Assembly: GCF_042652985.1 (NCBI RefSeq) | Contig: NZ_JBHSHQ010000035.1 | Location: 53,378 to 117,377, forward strand | DNA from: Ruoffia tabacinasalis | Lineage (GTDB): Bacteria > Bacillota > Bacilli > Lactobacillales > Aerococcaceae | DNA: 64,000 bases | Direction of reading: 5' to 3' | Made by a program: the position numbers and the translations under genes | Notes under the pieces: model-generated | Told to the model about the DNA's origin: nothing | Seen by the model: the letters and a program-made list of their open reading frames with translations, nothing else | The model's database searches: none | Shown here: in pieces, positions 34,040 through 43,731 of the stretch | How positions within the stretch are numbered: position 1 is the stretch's first letter | Layout of the letters: each line of letters begins with the position of its first letter

Positions 34040-35683
34040 ATGAAATTAAAAAGGAAAGTTGTATCTCTTTTTGTTAGTGCTTTGGCCTTAGGTAGCGTGT
34101 TTTCTAGTGTTCCTGTTTCTGCTCAAGATGCACCAGAGGTGGATCCTTCTGTTGAACAAACATTAAGTATCGCAACTAATGGAGAATTATCGACTTTAGA
34201 TAGTGCATTATACAATGATGTCCCTACATCAGATATGATCGGTCAAATCAATGAAGGGTTGTACCGCGTAACAACGGGGAGTGAAGTTGAATTAGGTCAA
34301 GCTGAGGATGTTGATGTTAGTGATGATGGTCTCGTTTATACATTCACACTAAGAGATGGATTAACTTGGAGTAATGGAGATCCTCTCACGGCGCATGACT
34401 TTGTGTATAGTTACCAACGTTTGGTTGATCCTAATTCAGGTTCAGTTGCTTCAACGACGGTTGAAATCTTTAAAAATGCTGCAAGTATCCGAAACGGTGA
34501 CATGGAACTGGATGAATTGGGCGTCGTAGCCTTAGATGATTTAACACTAGAAATTACACTTGAATATCCAGCGCCTTACTTACCAAAGCTGCTAACAGGA
34601 AGTCGATTCTTACCAGTTAGCAAAGCTTTCGTAGAAGAAGTGGGTAGTAGCTATGCTACTTCGTCAGAAAACCTTGTAAGTAATGGACCCTTCACATTAG
34701 AAAACTGGAACGGTTCAAACCTCGAATGGAATCTAGTGAAAAATCCTAACTACTGGGATGCTGATAATGTTTACTTAGAAGATGTTCTTGTTCAAGTAGT
34801 GAAAGAAACAGGTACGGGAGCTGATTTATTTGATGCGCAACAACTCGACTATGCTGTCTTAACAGATGACTTTGTACAACAATATGCTGGAAGTGAATTT
34901 TTCTACTCCGTACCTAAATCTACTGTTGGATATCTAAGTTATAATACAACTAGAGAAGCTACTGGTAACGCGAATATCCGTCGTGCTTTGTCACAAGCAT
35001 TCGATAAAGAATTATATGCAGAATCGGTTATTCAAGATGGTTCAACACCATTAAATGGTTTAGTACCTGTCGGATTTGATGTGAGTGAAGACGGGGTTGA
35101 TTTCCGTGATGAGCAAGGAGATATCTTAGTTTATGATGTCGAACAAGCTCAAGCAGATTGGCAAGCGGGACTTGATGAGTTAGGTGTGGATTCATTAGAA
35201 CTTGAATTATTAACATCAGATGTTGACCTATCAGGTCGTACGGCTGAATATTTACAAGCTCAATTACAAGAAAACTTACCTGGTTTAACATTAACAATTC
35301 GTAGTGTCCCATTACAAAACCGTATTGAATTCCAAAGAAATCTAGAATTTGATATCTTCTATGGAACGTGGGCACCTGATTACCAAGATGCAATTAACTT
35401 TATTGAACAATATCGCACGGATGGCGGAATCAACTTTGCTGAATATTCAAATGAAGAGTACGATGCTCTCGTAGAAGCAGCACAGGTTGAATACGCAACT
35501 GATCCTCAACAACGTCGTGAAGCATTGCTAGAAGCTGAACGCATTGGTGTTGCAGAAGATGCAGTCACTGCACCGATTTACCAAGCTTCATCGTCATACT
35601 TACTAGATCCACGTGTTCAAAACTTTGAAGTCTATCCATTTGGTCGTACAATTAACTTACGTACAACTTATGTCACTGAATAA
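34040..35683 (+). CDS. oppA: Peptide ABC transporter substrate-binding protein OppA
   Basis: A 547-aa family-5 solute-binding protein. TLSIATNGELSTLDSALYND, YTFTLRDGLTWSNGDPLTAHDF, NGPFTLENW and the NPNYWDADNVYL segment are typical of OppA. The ATG at 34040 was chosen with AAAGGATGA upstream. The signal peptide (about residues 1-29, ending VSAQ) has no lipobox Cys, so the protein lacks the usual lipid anchor. It has its own promoter and terminator and stands about 2.5 kb from the oppBCDF genes, which follow a broken oppA paralogue. Confidence 0.9.
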   Translation: MKLKRKVVSLFVSALALGSVFSSVPVSAQDAPEVDPSVEQTLSIATNGELSTLDSALYNDVPTSDMIGQINEGLYRVTTGSEVELGQAEDVDVSDDGLVYTFTLRDGLTWSNGDPLTAHDFVYSYQRLVDPNSGSVASTTVEIFKNAASIRNGDMELDELGVVALDDLTLEITLEYPAPYLPKLLTGSRFLPVSKAFVEEVGSSYATSSENLVSNGPFTLENWNGSNLEWNLVKNPNYWDADNVYLEDVLVQVVKETGTGADLFDAQQLDYAVLTDDFVQQYAGSEFFYSVPKSTVGYLSYNTTREATGNANIRRALSQAFDKELYAESVIQDGSTPLNGLVPVGFDVSEDGVDFRDEQGDILVYDVEQAQADWQAGLDELGVDSLELELLTSDVDLSGRTAEYLQAQLQENLPGLTLTIRSVPLQNRIEFQRNLEFDIFYGTWAPDYQDAINFIEQYRTDGGINFAEYSNEEYDALVEAAQVEYATDPQQRREALLEAERIGVAEDAVTAPIYQASSSYLLDPRVQNFEVYPFGRTINLRTTYVTE

Positions 35684-35694
35684 CATGCCACAAT

Positions 35695-35737
35695 AAAAGG
35701 TCGAACAAGGAGCTTAGCGCTCTTTGTTCGACCTTTT
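35695..35737. terminator. Bidirectional terminator
   Basis: AAAGGTCGAACAAGGAGC pairs with GCTCTTTGTTCGACCTTT, followed by T-runs on both strands. It separates oppA and pepT. Confidence 0.9.
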
Positions 35738-35744
35738 TTCTTGT

Positions 35745-36998
35745 TTAGATGTGATAAACCACTGGTTGATCTTGGACGAGTTCAATTATAGATAGTATGA
35801 CATCACTCGCTAATTTCATTCTTTCCACGGTAACAAATTCGTATTGCCCATGAGAATTCTCAGACCCTTTAAATAAATTAGGTGTCGCAATGCCTTTAAA
35901 AGCGAGATGACTCCCGTCTGTTCCACCACGCATAGGGTTAATTCTCGGTGTCACACCAACTGCTGCGAAAGCTTGCTTCGCTAAATCAAATGATCTTGAA
36001 TCATTTTTTATTATATTTCCCATATTTGCATATTGATTTGTAATCACACATGATATTCTTGGATAAGCATAAGTAGCGTTTTGTTCATCGACCCATTTCT
36101 TGATTTGTGCTTTTCGCTCTTCGAACTTATCAAAGTCATGATCGCGAATATTATAAATCGCAGTCACTGAGTTTAAGTCCCCAGTTTGACCTCCTAACAT
36201 ATAGTATCCTTCATAACCACTAGTAGTTTCAGGAGTTTCATTCGCTGGGATTTTTTGGTAAAACTTCGCTGCTTCCGCTAATGGATTTACCATGACATCT
36301 TTAGCTGCTCCTGGGTGAACACTCGTACCAGTAAAAGTTAAAACCGCTTGCGCCGCATTAAATGTTTCATAATCGAGTTGCCCAGTTCGTCCTCCATCAA
36401 TGGTATAAGCAAATTCAACGGGCCATTTTTCTGCAATGAAGCGACTTGCACCAATCCCAATCTCCTCATCCGGTCCAAATGCTACCCAAATATCTCCATG
36501 AGGAATCTCAGGATTCTCGATAAGATGTTTCATCACCTCAACAATTGATGCCATCCCTGCTTTACAATCCGCTCCTAATAAAGTTGTTCCATCCGTTGTC
36601 ACTAATGTTTCCCCAACATAATCTTTTAAATTGGGAAATTCTTTGACGGTCATTACAATATCTAACTCTTTGTTTAAGACAACATCTTTCCCATCATAAT
36701 TGTAATGAACTTGTGGGTTTACATTCTCAGATGGGAAGTCAGCTGTATCTATGTGAGCCATAAAACCAATCGCTGGAATATCTTCGTCTGGTTGGTTGCT
36801 AGATACCTTAGCTGTGACGAAACCATCACGTTCATCATAGAATACCTCCTCTAGCCCTAATAAATTTAATTCGTTCTCAAGCTTCAGAGCAAATTCGACT
36901 TGTTCTGGTGATGAAGGGATCATATGTTTATTGGCTGGGTTACTTCGTGTATTAAACCGAGCGTATCGGATAAATCGTTCAAGTATTGTTGAGTACAT
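35745..36998 (-). CDS. pepT: Peptidase T (tripeptidase)
   Basis: A 417-aa M20B zinc peptidase that releases the N-terminal residue from tripeptides in the cytoplasm. Metal and catalytic motifs are FMAHIDTADF, LLGADCKAGM, FGPDEEIG and GGTDGSHLAFKG. Of two adjacent ATGs, 36998 has the better spacing to AGAAGGA. Its place amid opp genes suits use of imported peptides. Confidence 0.94.
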   Translation of the reverse strand: MYSTILERFIRYARFNTRSNPANKHMIPSSPEQVEFALKLENELNLLGLEEVFYDERDGFVTAKVSSNQPDEDIPAIGFMAHIDTADFPSENVNPQVHYNYDGKDVVLNKELDIVMTVKEFPNLKDYVGETLVTTDGTTLLGADCKAGMASIVEVMKHLIENPEIPHGDIWVAFGPDEEIGIGASRFIAEKWPVEFAYTIDGGRTGQLDYETFNAAQAVLTFTGTSVHPGAAKDVMVNPLAEAAKFYQKIPANETPETTSGYEGYYMLGGQTGDLNSVTAIYNIRDHDFDKFEERKAQIKKWVDEQNATYAYPRISCVITNQYANMGNIIKNDSRSFDLAKQAFAAVGVTPRINPMRGGTDGSHLAFKGIATPNLFKGSENSHGQYEFVTVERMKLASDVILSIIELVQDQPVVYHI

Positions 36999-37164
36999 CA
37001 TAGTCCTTCTTTCTTTTCGTAATATAATTAAGATGTATTATAAAAGAACAAATATATATATTTCAACTTTTATTAAAAATAACTGAATAAAATTAAAAAA
37101 CAAAAGCAGAACTATTGACTAACGCTTTTATAATTAGTACTATATCATTAATATTCCATGAGGA

Positions 37165-37428
37165 AATGCGACGAAGAGAAGAGTAATTTACTTAATTAAC
37201 TTTATTAGAGAGTCTGGCTGGTGAAAACAGATAGTTAAAAGTGAATGAAGATGAACTTGGAGCATTCGAATGATTCAAATTAAATCGACGGGTGCGCCCG
37301 ATAACGCGCAAAGTATTCATTGATACTTATTGAGCGATTACTTGTGAAAGTAATTCGGAACCTGGGTGGTAACACGATAAATTCGTCCCTTCTGTTAGAA
37401 CATTTCTGACAGAAGGGCCTTTTTTTCA
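37165..37428 (+). promoter_or_regulatory. T-box leader, Met specifier, upstream of opp remnants
   Basis: The Stem I start GAAGAGAAGAGTAA (37173-37186), the specifier context GAAG-ATG-AAC (ATG 37251-37253), the T-box CTGGGTGGTAACACG (37362-37376) and a terminator CCCTTCTGT/ACAGAAGGG with T7 (37387-37427) are in order. The specifier context is the same as in the luxS leader. It is followed at once by a truncated oppA and then oppBCDF, so peptide uptake may respond to tRNA-Met charging. Confidence 0.9.
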
Positions 37429-37440
37429 TCGAAAGAGGTG

Positions 37441-38123
37441 ATGGCTTTGGATGAAAAGACACTTGAAATTATTCTTGAGTACCAGGCTGATTACTTTCCA
37501 AAGTTATTTTTTAGCGACTCGCTTCTTGCCTGTGAAGAGGTTGGATCGGTGTAAACTTGGAATGGGCTTTTGTCAAAAATGATAATTATTGGGACGCTGA
37601 AAATGTATACCTTGATGTAGCTCACATATCTGTGATAAAAGAAATCGGAACTGGGATTGATTGATTCGAAGCTAGTGAACAGGAATTGATATTCTTCATA
37701 CCCTTCCAAAAGCAAAGTTTGGTTACTTAGGTTTCAATACAGCTCGTGAAAACACGGGCAACATTGCTTTAAGACGTGCGATTTCTCAAGTCTTCGATAA
37801 AGAACTTTATAATTAATCGGATTGGAATACTGCCAAAGAAGAACTAGAATTTGATACAATAGACTTAGAACTACTTGTCTCTGATGATGACCTGTCGAGA
37901 AGAACTTATTCGTTCAGCTAAATATGACATCGTAAATGACTTAGATAGCCGTTGGGAAACTTTAATTGAAGCTGAAACACTAAGTATTAAAGAAGAAGTA
38001 GCTGTAGCTCCGATTTACCAAAGACCCAATCCTTTCTGGCTTACTCCAGAAGTAAAAGGCTTGAGAGTGTTACCTTTGGGTCGAAGTTATGATTTACGTC
38101 AAGTATATATTTCTGCTCAGTAG
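37441..38123 (+). pseudogene. oppA paralogue, N-terminally deleted and frameshifted
   Basis: Reading starts right after the T-box terminator as MALDEKTLEIILEYQADYF, which aligns with an internal OppA segment (VALDDLTLEITLEYPAPYL in the intact gene at 34040), so about 170 N-terminal residues are lost. Later pieces in changing frames read NLEWAFVKNDNYWDAENVY, YLGFNTARENTGNIALRRA, IDLELLVSDDDLSRRT and AVAPIYQRPNPFWLTPEVK, with stops and an internal deletion. It is the former binding-protein gene of the opp operon downstream. Confidence 0.9.
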
Positions 38124-38238
38124 TTCAACGGACTTACGTCGCTAGTTCTTAAGATGTTGCTAGTGTAGTCAATTGTCAAATTGTATCATGATCGTATACC
38201 GATTCATGACACAGTTATATAATAGAAAGAGGTTTAGA

Positions 38239-39180
38239 ATGACACAATATTTTCGTTATATATTACGAAGAGTTGCATTAATGGCAGTTACATTATTTAT
38301 TATTATTTCTGTAACTTTTTTATTAGTGCAATTTTTACCAGGGTCACCTTTTGCCAACGAAGAATTATTAACTGAGACTCAACTTGCCTTATTATATGAA
38401 AAGTATGGATTAAACGAACCCATTCATATTCAATACTTTAATTATATAAGGAATGTACTCAAAGGAGACTTCGGTGTTTCCTTCCAGTTCAATAATATCC
38501 CTGTGACACAAATTCTTGCAGATAGAGCCGGACCTTCGATTCAGTTAGGACTCCAAGCGATGGTGCTTGGAACAACTGTGGGAACCATTCTTGGTATTAT
38601 CGCAGCAGTTAAACAAAACACTTGGATTGATACTTTAACTTCAACGGTCGCTATTGGTGGGCGATCCGTGCCAAACTTTGTCTTTGCTGTATTACTTCAA
38701 TTCATCTTTGCTGTTGTCTTAGAATGGCTACCGATTGCTTTTTGGCGCGATGGCTTCTTATCGAGCATCCTGCCGACGATTGCTTTAGCAATCTCACCGA
38801 CGGCTGAAGCTGCCCGGTTCATTCGTACGGAGATGATTGAAGTGCTTAATAGCGATTATATTGAACTCGCCAAAGCCAAAGGTTTTTCAAGAATATATAT
38901 TATCAGTAAACACGCGTTAAGAAATGCAATTATTCCTTTATTAACAATCTTGGGACCGGTAACTGCTAGTTTAATGACTGGATCACTCGTTATTGAGAAT
39001 ATCTTCTCCATTCCTGGAATTGGAGAACAGTTCACAAAGTCGATTCTAGTGAACGATTATCCAACTATTATGGGTGTGACAATCATGTATTCAGTTATTC
39101 TTGTTGTCATTATCCTCATTGTAGATATTCTTTACGGATTGATCGATCCTAAGATGCGTGTTACAAAAGGAGGTAAGTAA
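38239..39180 (+). CDS. oppB: Oligopeptide ABC transporter permease OppB
   Basis: A 313-aa permease with six membrane segments and the EAA loop ending in the TSLAARFIRTEM-like part (AEAARFIRTEMIEVLNSDYIE). The ATG at 38239 follows GAAAGAGG by 6 nt; a longer frame to 38173 has no ribosome site. It pairs with OppC as the pore. First intact gene after the T-box and oppA pseudogene. Confidence 0.93.
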   Translation: MTQYFRYILRRVALMAVTLFIIISVTFLLVQFLPGSPFANEELLTETQLALLYEKYGLNEPIHIQYFNYIRNVLKGDFGVSFQFNNIPVTQILADRAGPSIQLGLQAMVLGTTVGTILGIIAAVKQNTWIDTLTSTVAIGGRSVPNFVFAVLLQFIFAVVLEWLPIAFWRDGFLSSILPTIALAISPTAEAARFIRTEMIEVLNSDYIELAKAKGFSRIYIISKHALRNAIIPLLTILGPVTASLMTGSLVIENIFSIPGIGEQFTKSILVNDYPTIMGVTIMYSVILVVIILIVDILYGLIDPKMRVTKGGK

Positions 39181-40254
39181 ATGTCACATACAGAGATTCC
39201 TAATACAAACTATAATCAAAACATTTTAGAACACACAAAAGATATAGACGACTCACTATTTACAACAAAAGTTCAATTAGAATCTGATCGAAATGAGGAA
39301 ATTGTCGCTCCTACACTAAACTTCCTCCAAGATTCTTGGCGTCGTCTCAAAAAGAATAAAGGCGCGATGATATCATTCTTTGTTATTTCTTTGATTATCA
39401 TTATCGCAGTGTTTGCACCCTTCTTTGCGCCACATGATCCAAATGCGCAAAACCCTGCATGGTCAAATCTACCACCAAAAATTCCTGGTTTAGAAGGGTT
39501 TAGTTGGTTCAATGGAACGTCTATAAACCGTGGGGGTGCATTAATTGATAGTTATGACCAATCTGGTGTACCTGAAGGAGTTTATTATTATCTTGGAACT
39601 GACAGTTTAGGTCGAGACCTATTGTCTCGCATCATCTTCGGGACGCGGATTTCCTTAATCGTTGCCTTCGCAGCAGCGCTAATAAACTTAATATTCGGAA
39701 TTGCATACGGTATGATTTCTGGATGGATGGGCGGACGCGTAGATAACTTCATGCAACGAGTGCTTGAAATTCTATCCGGCGTTCCTAACTTAGTTATTGT
39801 CGTACTCATGCTTTTAGTTATGAATCCCGGTTTGGTTTCGATTATTATTACCATTGCTTTAACCAGTTGGATTACGATGTCTCGGGTTGTGCGAGCTCAA
39901 ACAATTCGACTCAAGCAACAGGAATATGTTTTAGCTGCACAAGTGTTAGGTCAACCAACTATTAAAATTATGTTCAAACATATCTTACCAAATATGATGG
40001 GCTTGATTATCGTACAAGTCATGTTTGCCTTACCGTCAGCAATATTCTTTGAAGCCTTTTTAAGCTTCATTGGTATCGGAATTCCAGCGCCTAACGCATC
40101 CCTTGGAACTCTTATTAATGACGGTTACAAAACATTCCGATTCTTACCTCATCTCATGTGGTATCCAGCAGCAGTGATTTCGATTATTATGCTTTCATTT
40201 AACCTTTTAGCTGATGGTTTAAGAGATGCATTCGATCCGAAAATGAAAGAATAG
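39181..40254 (+). CDS. oppC: Oligopeptide ABC transporter permease OppC
   Basis: A 357-aa permease with an N-terminal cytoplasmic extension, a first membrane segment (about residues 63-82), the YYLGTDSLGRDLLSRIIFG motif and the EAA loop (SRVVRAQTIRLKQQEYVLAA). It starts directly after the oppB stop, with GGAGG inside the end of oppB. Forms the pore with OppB. Confidence 0.93.
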   Translation: MSHTEIPNTNYNQNILEHTKDIDDSLFTTKVQLESDRNEEIVAPTLNFLQDSWRRLKKNKGAMISFFVISLIIIIAVFAPFFAPHDPNAQNPAWSNLPPKIPGLEGFSWFNGTSINRGGALIDSYDQSGVPEGVYYYLGTDSLGRDLLSRIIFGTRISLIVAFAAALINLIFGIAYGMISGWMGGRVDNFMQRVLEILSGVPNLVIVVLMLLVMNPGLVSIIITIALTSWITMSRVVRAQTIRLKQQEYVLAAQVLGQPTIKIMFKHILPNMMGLIIVQVMFALPSAIFFEAFLSFIGIGIPAPNASLGTLINDGYKTFRFLPHLMWYPAAVISIIMLSFNLLADGLRDAFDPKMKE

Positions 40255-40262
40255 GTGATATT

Positions 40263-41312
40263 TTGAAGGAAGAAGTATTAACAGTAAAAGACTTAGCCAT
40301 TAGTTTCCAAACTTTTTCTGGGAAATTACAAGCAATCAGAGGCTTGTCTTTTAATCTTTATCAAGGAGAAACCTTAGCCATTGTTGGTGAATCGGGATCA
40401 GGTAAGACTGTAACGGCTCGCTCAATTATAGGACTATTAAGCAAAAATGCACTTGTTGAAAGTGGCGAAGTTATCTTCAAAAATGATGACTTATTAAAGT
40501 ATACAAACAAGCAAATGGAAGCAATTCGTGGAAATCAAATTGCGATGATTTTCCAAGATCCTATGACCGCTTTGAATCCAACACTTTCAATCGGAAGACA
40601 AATTACGGAAGTGCTTGAGAAGAAAAGAAAGATGAGCCGTAAAGATGCGGTGGATGAAGCGATTAATCTCTTAGATTTATGTGGTTTAGTCAATCCTAAA
40701 GAACGAATGAAGCAATATCCACATGAGTTTTCTGGAGGTCAAAGACAAAGAATCGTTATTGCAATTGCCCTTGCGGGAGACCCTGAGATATTAATCGCAG
40801 ATGAACCCACCACAGCACTCGATGTAACCATTCAAGCTCAAATTATTGAACTACTTAAAAAGATTCAAAAAGAGAAACAAATGACTATTATCTTTATTAC
40901 ACATGACTTAGGTGTCGTCGCCAATGTGGCTGACCGAGTTGCCGTAATGTATGCAGGTAAGATTGTTGAAATTGGATCGGTCGATGATATTTACTATCAT
41001 CCGCAGCACCCTTATACTTGGGGCTTATTAAGCTCAATGCCAACCCCAGATTCAAAAGGAAGCTTGTATGCAATACCTGGAACACCTCCGGACTTATTAA
41101 ATCCACCTGAAGGAGATGCTTTTGCCTTTCGGAATGAATACTCATTGGCCATTGATTTTGTTAAACAACCACCCTTATTCGAAGTAAGACAGGGTCATTA
41201 CGCTGCAACTTGGCTTTTACATCCAAAGGCGCCAGCAATTACAGTGCCAGAGCCCATTCAAAAACGCCATGAACACTTTGAATTGAAACTAAAGAGAGGG
41301 GAGATTCAATGA
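40263..41312 (+). CDS. oppD: Oligopeptide ABC transporter ATPase OppD
   Basis: A 349-aa ATPase with Walker A GESGSGKT, signature FSGGQRQR, Walker B ILIADEPTTALD and the C-terminal oligopeptide extension that ends in a long tail. It starts at TTG after AGGTGATA. It overlaps oppF by 4 bp. Powers the OppBC pore with OppF. Confidence 0.93.
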   Translation: MKEEVLTVKDLAISFQTFSGKLQAIRGLSFNLYQGETLAIVGESGSGKTVTARSIIGLLSKNALVESGEVIFKNDDLLKYTNKQMEAIRGNQIAMIFQDPMTALNPTLSIGRQITEVLEKKRKMSRKDAVDEAINLLDLCGLVNPKERMKQYPHEFSGGQRQRIVIAIALAGDPEILIADEPTTALDVTIQAQIIELLKKIQKEKQMTIIFITHDLGVVANVADRVAVMYAGKIVEIGSVDDIYYHPQHPYTWGLLSSMPTPDSKGSLYAIPGTPPDLLNPPEGDAFAFRNEYSLAIDFVKQPPLFEVRQGHYAATWLLHPKAPAITVPEPIQKRHEHFELKLKRGEIQ

Positions 41313-42214
41313 CAGACAAGCCAATAAAGAAACAACCTCTTGTTCAGATTAAACAGTTAAAACAATACTATAATGAAGGTACTCGTAATGAAGTCAAAGC
41401 GGTCGACGGTGTCAGCTTTGATATCTACCGCGGTGAAACATTTGGTTTAGTTGGTGAATCAGGCAGTGGTAAATCAACAATTGGGCGTGCTATCGTTAAT
41501 TTATATCAACCAACTGATGGGGATATTATCTTTGATGGTAAGTCATGGACCGAAAGACAATCCACTCAAAGTAAATTAGCCTTCAATAAAGAAGTTCAGA
41601 TGATCTTCCAAGACCCTTACGCGTCACTTAACCCGCGTATGAAGGTTAACGATATTATTGCGGAAGGCTTGGATGTACACAATCTAGTAGGAAACAAGAA
41701 GGAAAGGTCTGAACGTGTCTATGAATTACTTGAGGCCGTAGGTTTAAACAAAGACCATGCTACGCGATATCCTTATGAGTTTTCTGGCGGACAGCGTCAA
41801 AGAATTGGTATTGCTCGGGCCTTAGCCGTTGAACCAACCTTCATCGTCTGTGATGAACCGATTTCTGCTTTAGACGTTTCAATCCAAGCACAAATTATTA
41901 ACTTGTTGGAAGAGTTACAAGTCAAACATAACTTAACTTACTTATTCATTGCCCATGATTTATCAATGGTAAAGTACTTTAGTGACCGAATCGGTATGAT
42001 GTACCAAGGAAAAATTGTTGAAGTCGCGGACGCTGATACTTTGTATGATCATCCGAAGCATCCTTATACACAAAGTTTACTATCAGCCATCCCATTACCA
42101 GATCCAGATTATGAAAAAGAGCGTCATCGAATTATTTATAAACCAGATGAAGCGTTCTATAATCCTGAGAATCAATTAATTGAGACAGAGCCTAATCATT
42201 GGGTGTATCAGTGA
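41309..42214 (+). CDS. oppF: Oligopeptide ABC transporter ATPase OppF
   Basis: A 301-aa ATPase with Walker A GESGSGKST, signature EFSGGQRQR and Walker B FIVCDEPISALD. The start overlaps the oppD stop (ATGA). Last gene of the operon; a strong terminator follows. Confidence 0.93.
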   Translation: MTDKPIKKQPLVQIKQLKQYYNEGTRNEVKAVDGVSFDIYRGETFGLVGESGSGKSTIGRAIVNLYQPTDGDIIFDGKSWTERQSTQSKLAFNKEVQMIFQDPYASLNPRMKVNDIIAEGLDVHNLVGNKKERSERVYELLEAVGLNKDHATRYPYEFSGGQRQRIGIARALAVEPTFIVCDEPISALDVSIQAQIINLLEELQVKHNLTYLFIAHDLSMVKYFSDRIGMMYQGKIVEVADADTLYDHPKHPYTQSLLSAIPLPDPDYEKERHRIIYKPDEAFYNPENQLIETEPNHWVYQ

Positions 42215-42241
42215 TTATAAGGATTAATATAATATAAAGTT

Positions 42242-42292
42242 AAAACCATCCCGCTAAATTCACGTAACATGAATTTAGCGGGATGGTTTTAT
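42242..42292 (+). terminator. Terminator of the opp operon
   Basis: AAAACCATCCCGCTAAATTC pairs with GAATTTAGCGGGATGGTTTT, a near-perfect long stem. Confidence 0.9.
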
Positions 42293-42325
42293 ATATCATA
42301 ATTAAAGTTAGATGTTCTAATTGCT

Positions 42326-42547
42326 TTATTCCACTACCTCATCAATCACTGCAGTATATAAAGCGAAGTCTTCATCTGAAACATCGCCACCCATTTGAAG
42401 TAATATATCTCCTTTTGAATAAGTATGAGAATATAGCATAGCTGCTTCCTTCCCTAAATCATCATACACAGCCTTTATAGTTTGAAGATCATTTTCATCT
42501 CTCACTAAAAATAATCTTCCGTTCTTCCCAAAATGCTGAATCCACAA
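42326..42547 (-). CDS. Small hypothetical protein, start uncertain
   Basis: A 73-aa acidic protein with no recognised family (GKNGRLFLVRDENDLQTIKAV). The best ribosome site (GGAGGATTTTAATT) stands before an ATG at about 42563 that lies in another frame and runs into a stop after 22 codons. Either the gene starts at the TTG 42547 or a 1-base shift has broken it. Both readings are open. Confidence 0.4.
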   Translation of the reverse strand: MWIQHFGKNGRLFLVRDENDLQTIKAVYDDLGKEAAMLYSHTYSKGDILLQMGGDVSDEDFALYTAVIDEVVE

Positions 42548-42735
42548 TTCGTTTCGCTACCATAATTAAAATCCTCCAAAAAATATTATTTTTTATAAAA
42601 TTCGAACTTAAATGCACACTAAATAAACCCAATTAAAAACAGAATTTTTTAATTGAAGAAAAAATATAGATAATTTAAAAATAAGTATTAATTACTAGGA
42701 ATAAATTGTTCCCAAAAAAGAACGATATGGGGTGT

Positions 42736-42966
42736 TTATACCGCTATTTTCGGTGGCCAAGGAAAGAAGACTTCTATCATGTCCTCTATAGATATTTCCA
42801 GGGCTACTTGAAGACGGGCGATGACGACATAGGAGGGATAAGTATTACCAAGGATGATATTACTCAGGGTGTTTGGTGTGATGTGAATGCGTTTTGCTAG
42901 TTGACGATTAGACATGCCACTCAATATAATGAGCCTCTTCAATAACTTACCATTTACATTTTTCAA
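42736..42966 (-). CDS. Small XRE-family HTH protein
   Basis: A 76-aa protein that is almost wholly an XRE helix-turn-helix (SGMSNRQLAKRIHITPNTLSNI). It starts at a TTG behind CGGAG. It diverges from another small XRE gene at 43376 across a 400-bp AT-rich gap, a layout seen in phage or mobile-element switches. No phage genes adjoin. Confidence 0.7.
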   Translation of the reverse strand: MKNVNGKLLKRLIILSGMSNRQLAKRIHITPNTLSNIILGNTYPSYVVIARLQVALEISIEDMIEVFFPWPPKIAV

Positions 42967-43375
42967 TCGTATTTTCTCCGATCTGTGATTTGATTTAATT
43001 TATTTTGTTTTTCCATATTAAATCTATTTATATAGTATAATATTAATATTATTTATTCAATAAATATCCGCTTGATTACAAAACATTTACACAAACTTAA
43101 CATAGCAAAAAGATTTGCTTTTGTGATATATCATCTAATTGAAACCTATATAATTACTGTTATTTTTAGCAATCAATATTTAACTTACTTTTCACAAGAA
43201 TAAAATAATAATTTTTTCTCACTACTCTCGTTTCGGTTTTCAATTGTAAATTTTTTGTAAACGATTGCACTGTAATGCACTACTAACCTTTGGTGGAAAT
43301 TGCTATATAACGTTTCTAATAAAATGCTACTTATAGAATGTCGACTTATAAATAGCATTGTTAGAACATTATTCT
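42967..43375. other. AT-rich gap between two divergent XRE genes
   Basis: No open frame of note and no clear RNA gene. It holds a short direct repeat TGCACT (about 43266-43282) and several T-rich tracts. It presumably contains the divergent promoters, but no good -35/-10 pair stands out. Confidence 0.5.
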
Positions 43376-43603
43376 ATGAAAAATAATGAACAAATACTAA
43401 AAGCCGTCGAAAACAACATCAGAGAATATAGACAAATAAGGGGATTCACCCAGGAAGAATTAGCGTTCAAGTCGGATCTTCATAGAACTTATATCGGTGC
43501 AGTTGAACGAGTTGAGAAAAATATAACTGTATTAAGTTTAAGTAAAATATCAGCTGCGCTTGAGGTTGAAACAAGTAAGCTTTTGGATGGAATTGATTCT
43601 TAA
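43376..43603 (+). CDS. XRE-family HTH protein, C-protein-like
   Basis: A 75-aa helix-turn-helix protein. FTQEELAFKSDLHRTYIGAVERVEKNITVLSLSKI, in part, closely resembles the small controller (C) proteins of restriction-modification systems and other one-domain XRE repressors. The ATG at 43376 lacks a clear ribosome site. It is about 5 kb from the restriction genes that begin at 49008, with the PTS operon between, so a link is only a guess. Confidence 0.6.
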   Translation: MKNNEQILKAVENNIREYRQIRGFTQEELAFKSDLHRTYIGAVERVEKNITVLSLSKISAALEVETSKLLDGIDS

Positions 43604-43658
43604 TATGAGCGACTGTAAGTTTAGAACAGTCTAATATCTTATACTTATTCCTAAAACG

Positions 43659-43702
43659 AAAAAGTGGGAAATGCATCAATTAGATGCATCTCCCACTTTT
43701 CA
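43659..43702. terminator. Terminator of the hexitol PTS operon
   Basis: AAAAGTGGGA-ATGCATC pairs with GATGCAT-TCCCACTTTT with T-runs on both strands. Confidence 0.88.
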
Positions 43703-43731
43703 AATTTTAAATCTCGCTTTATATTACCAAC

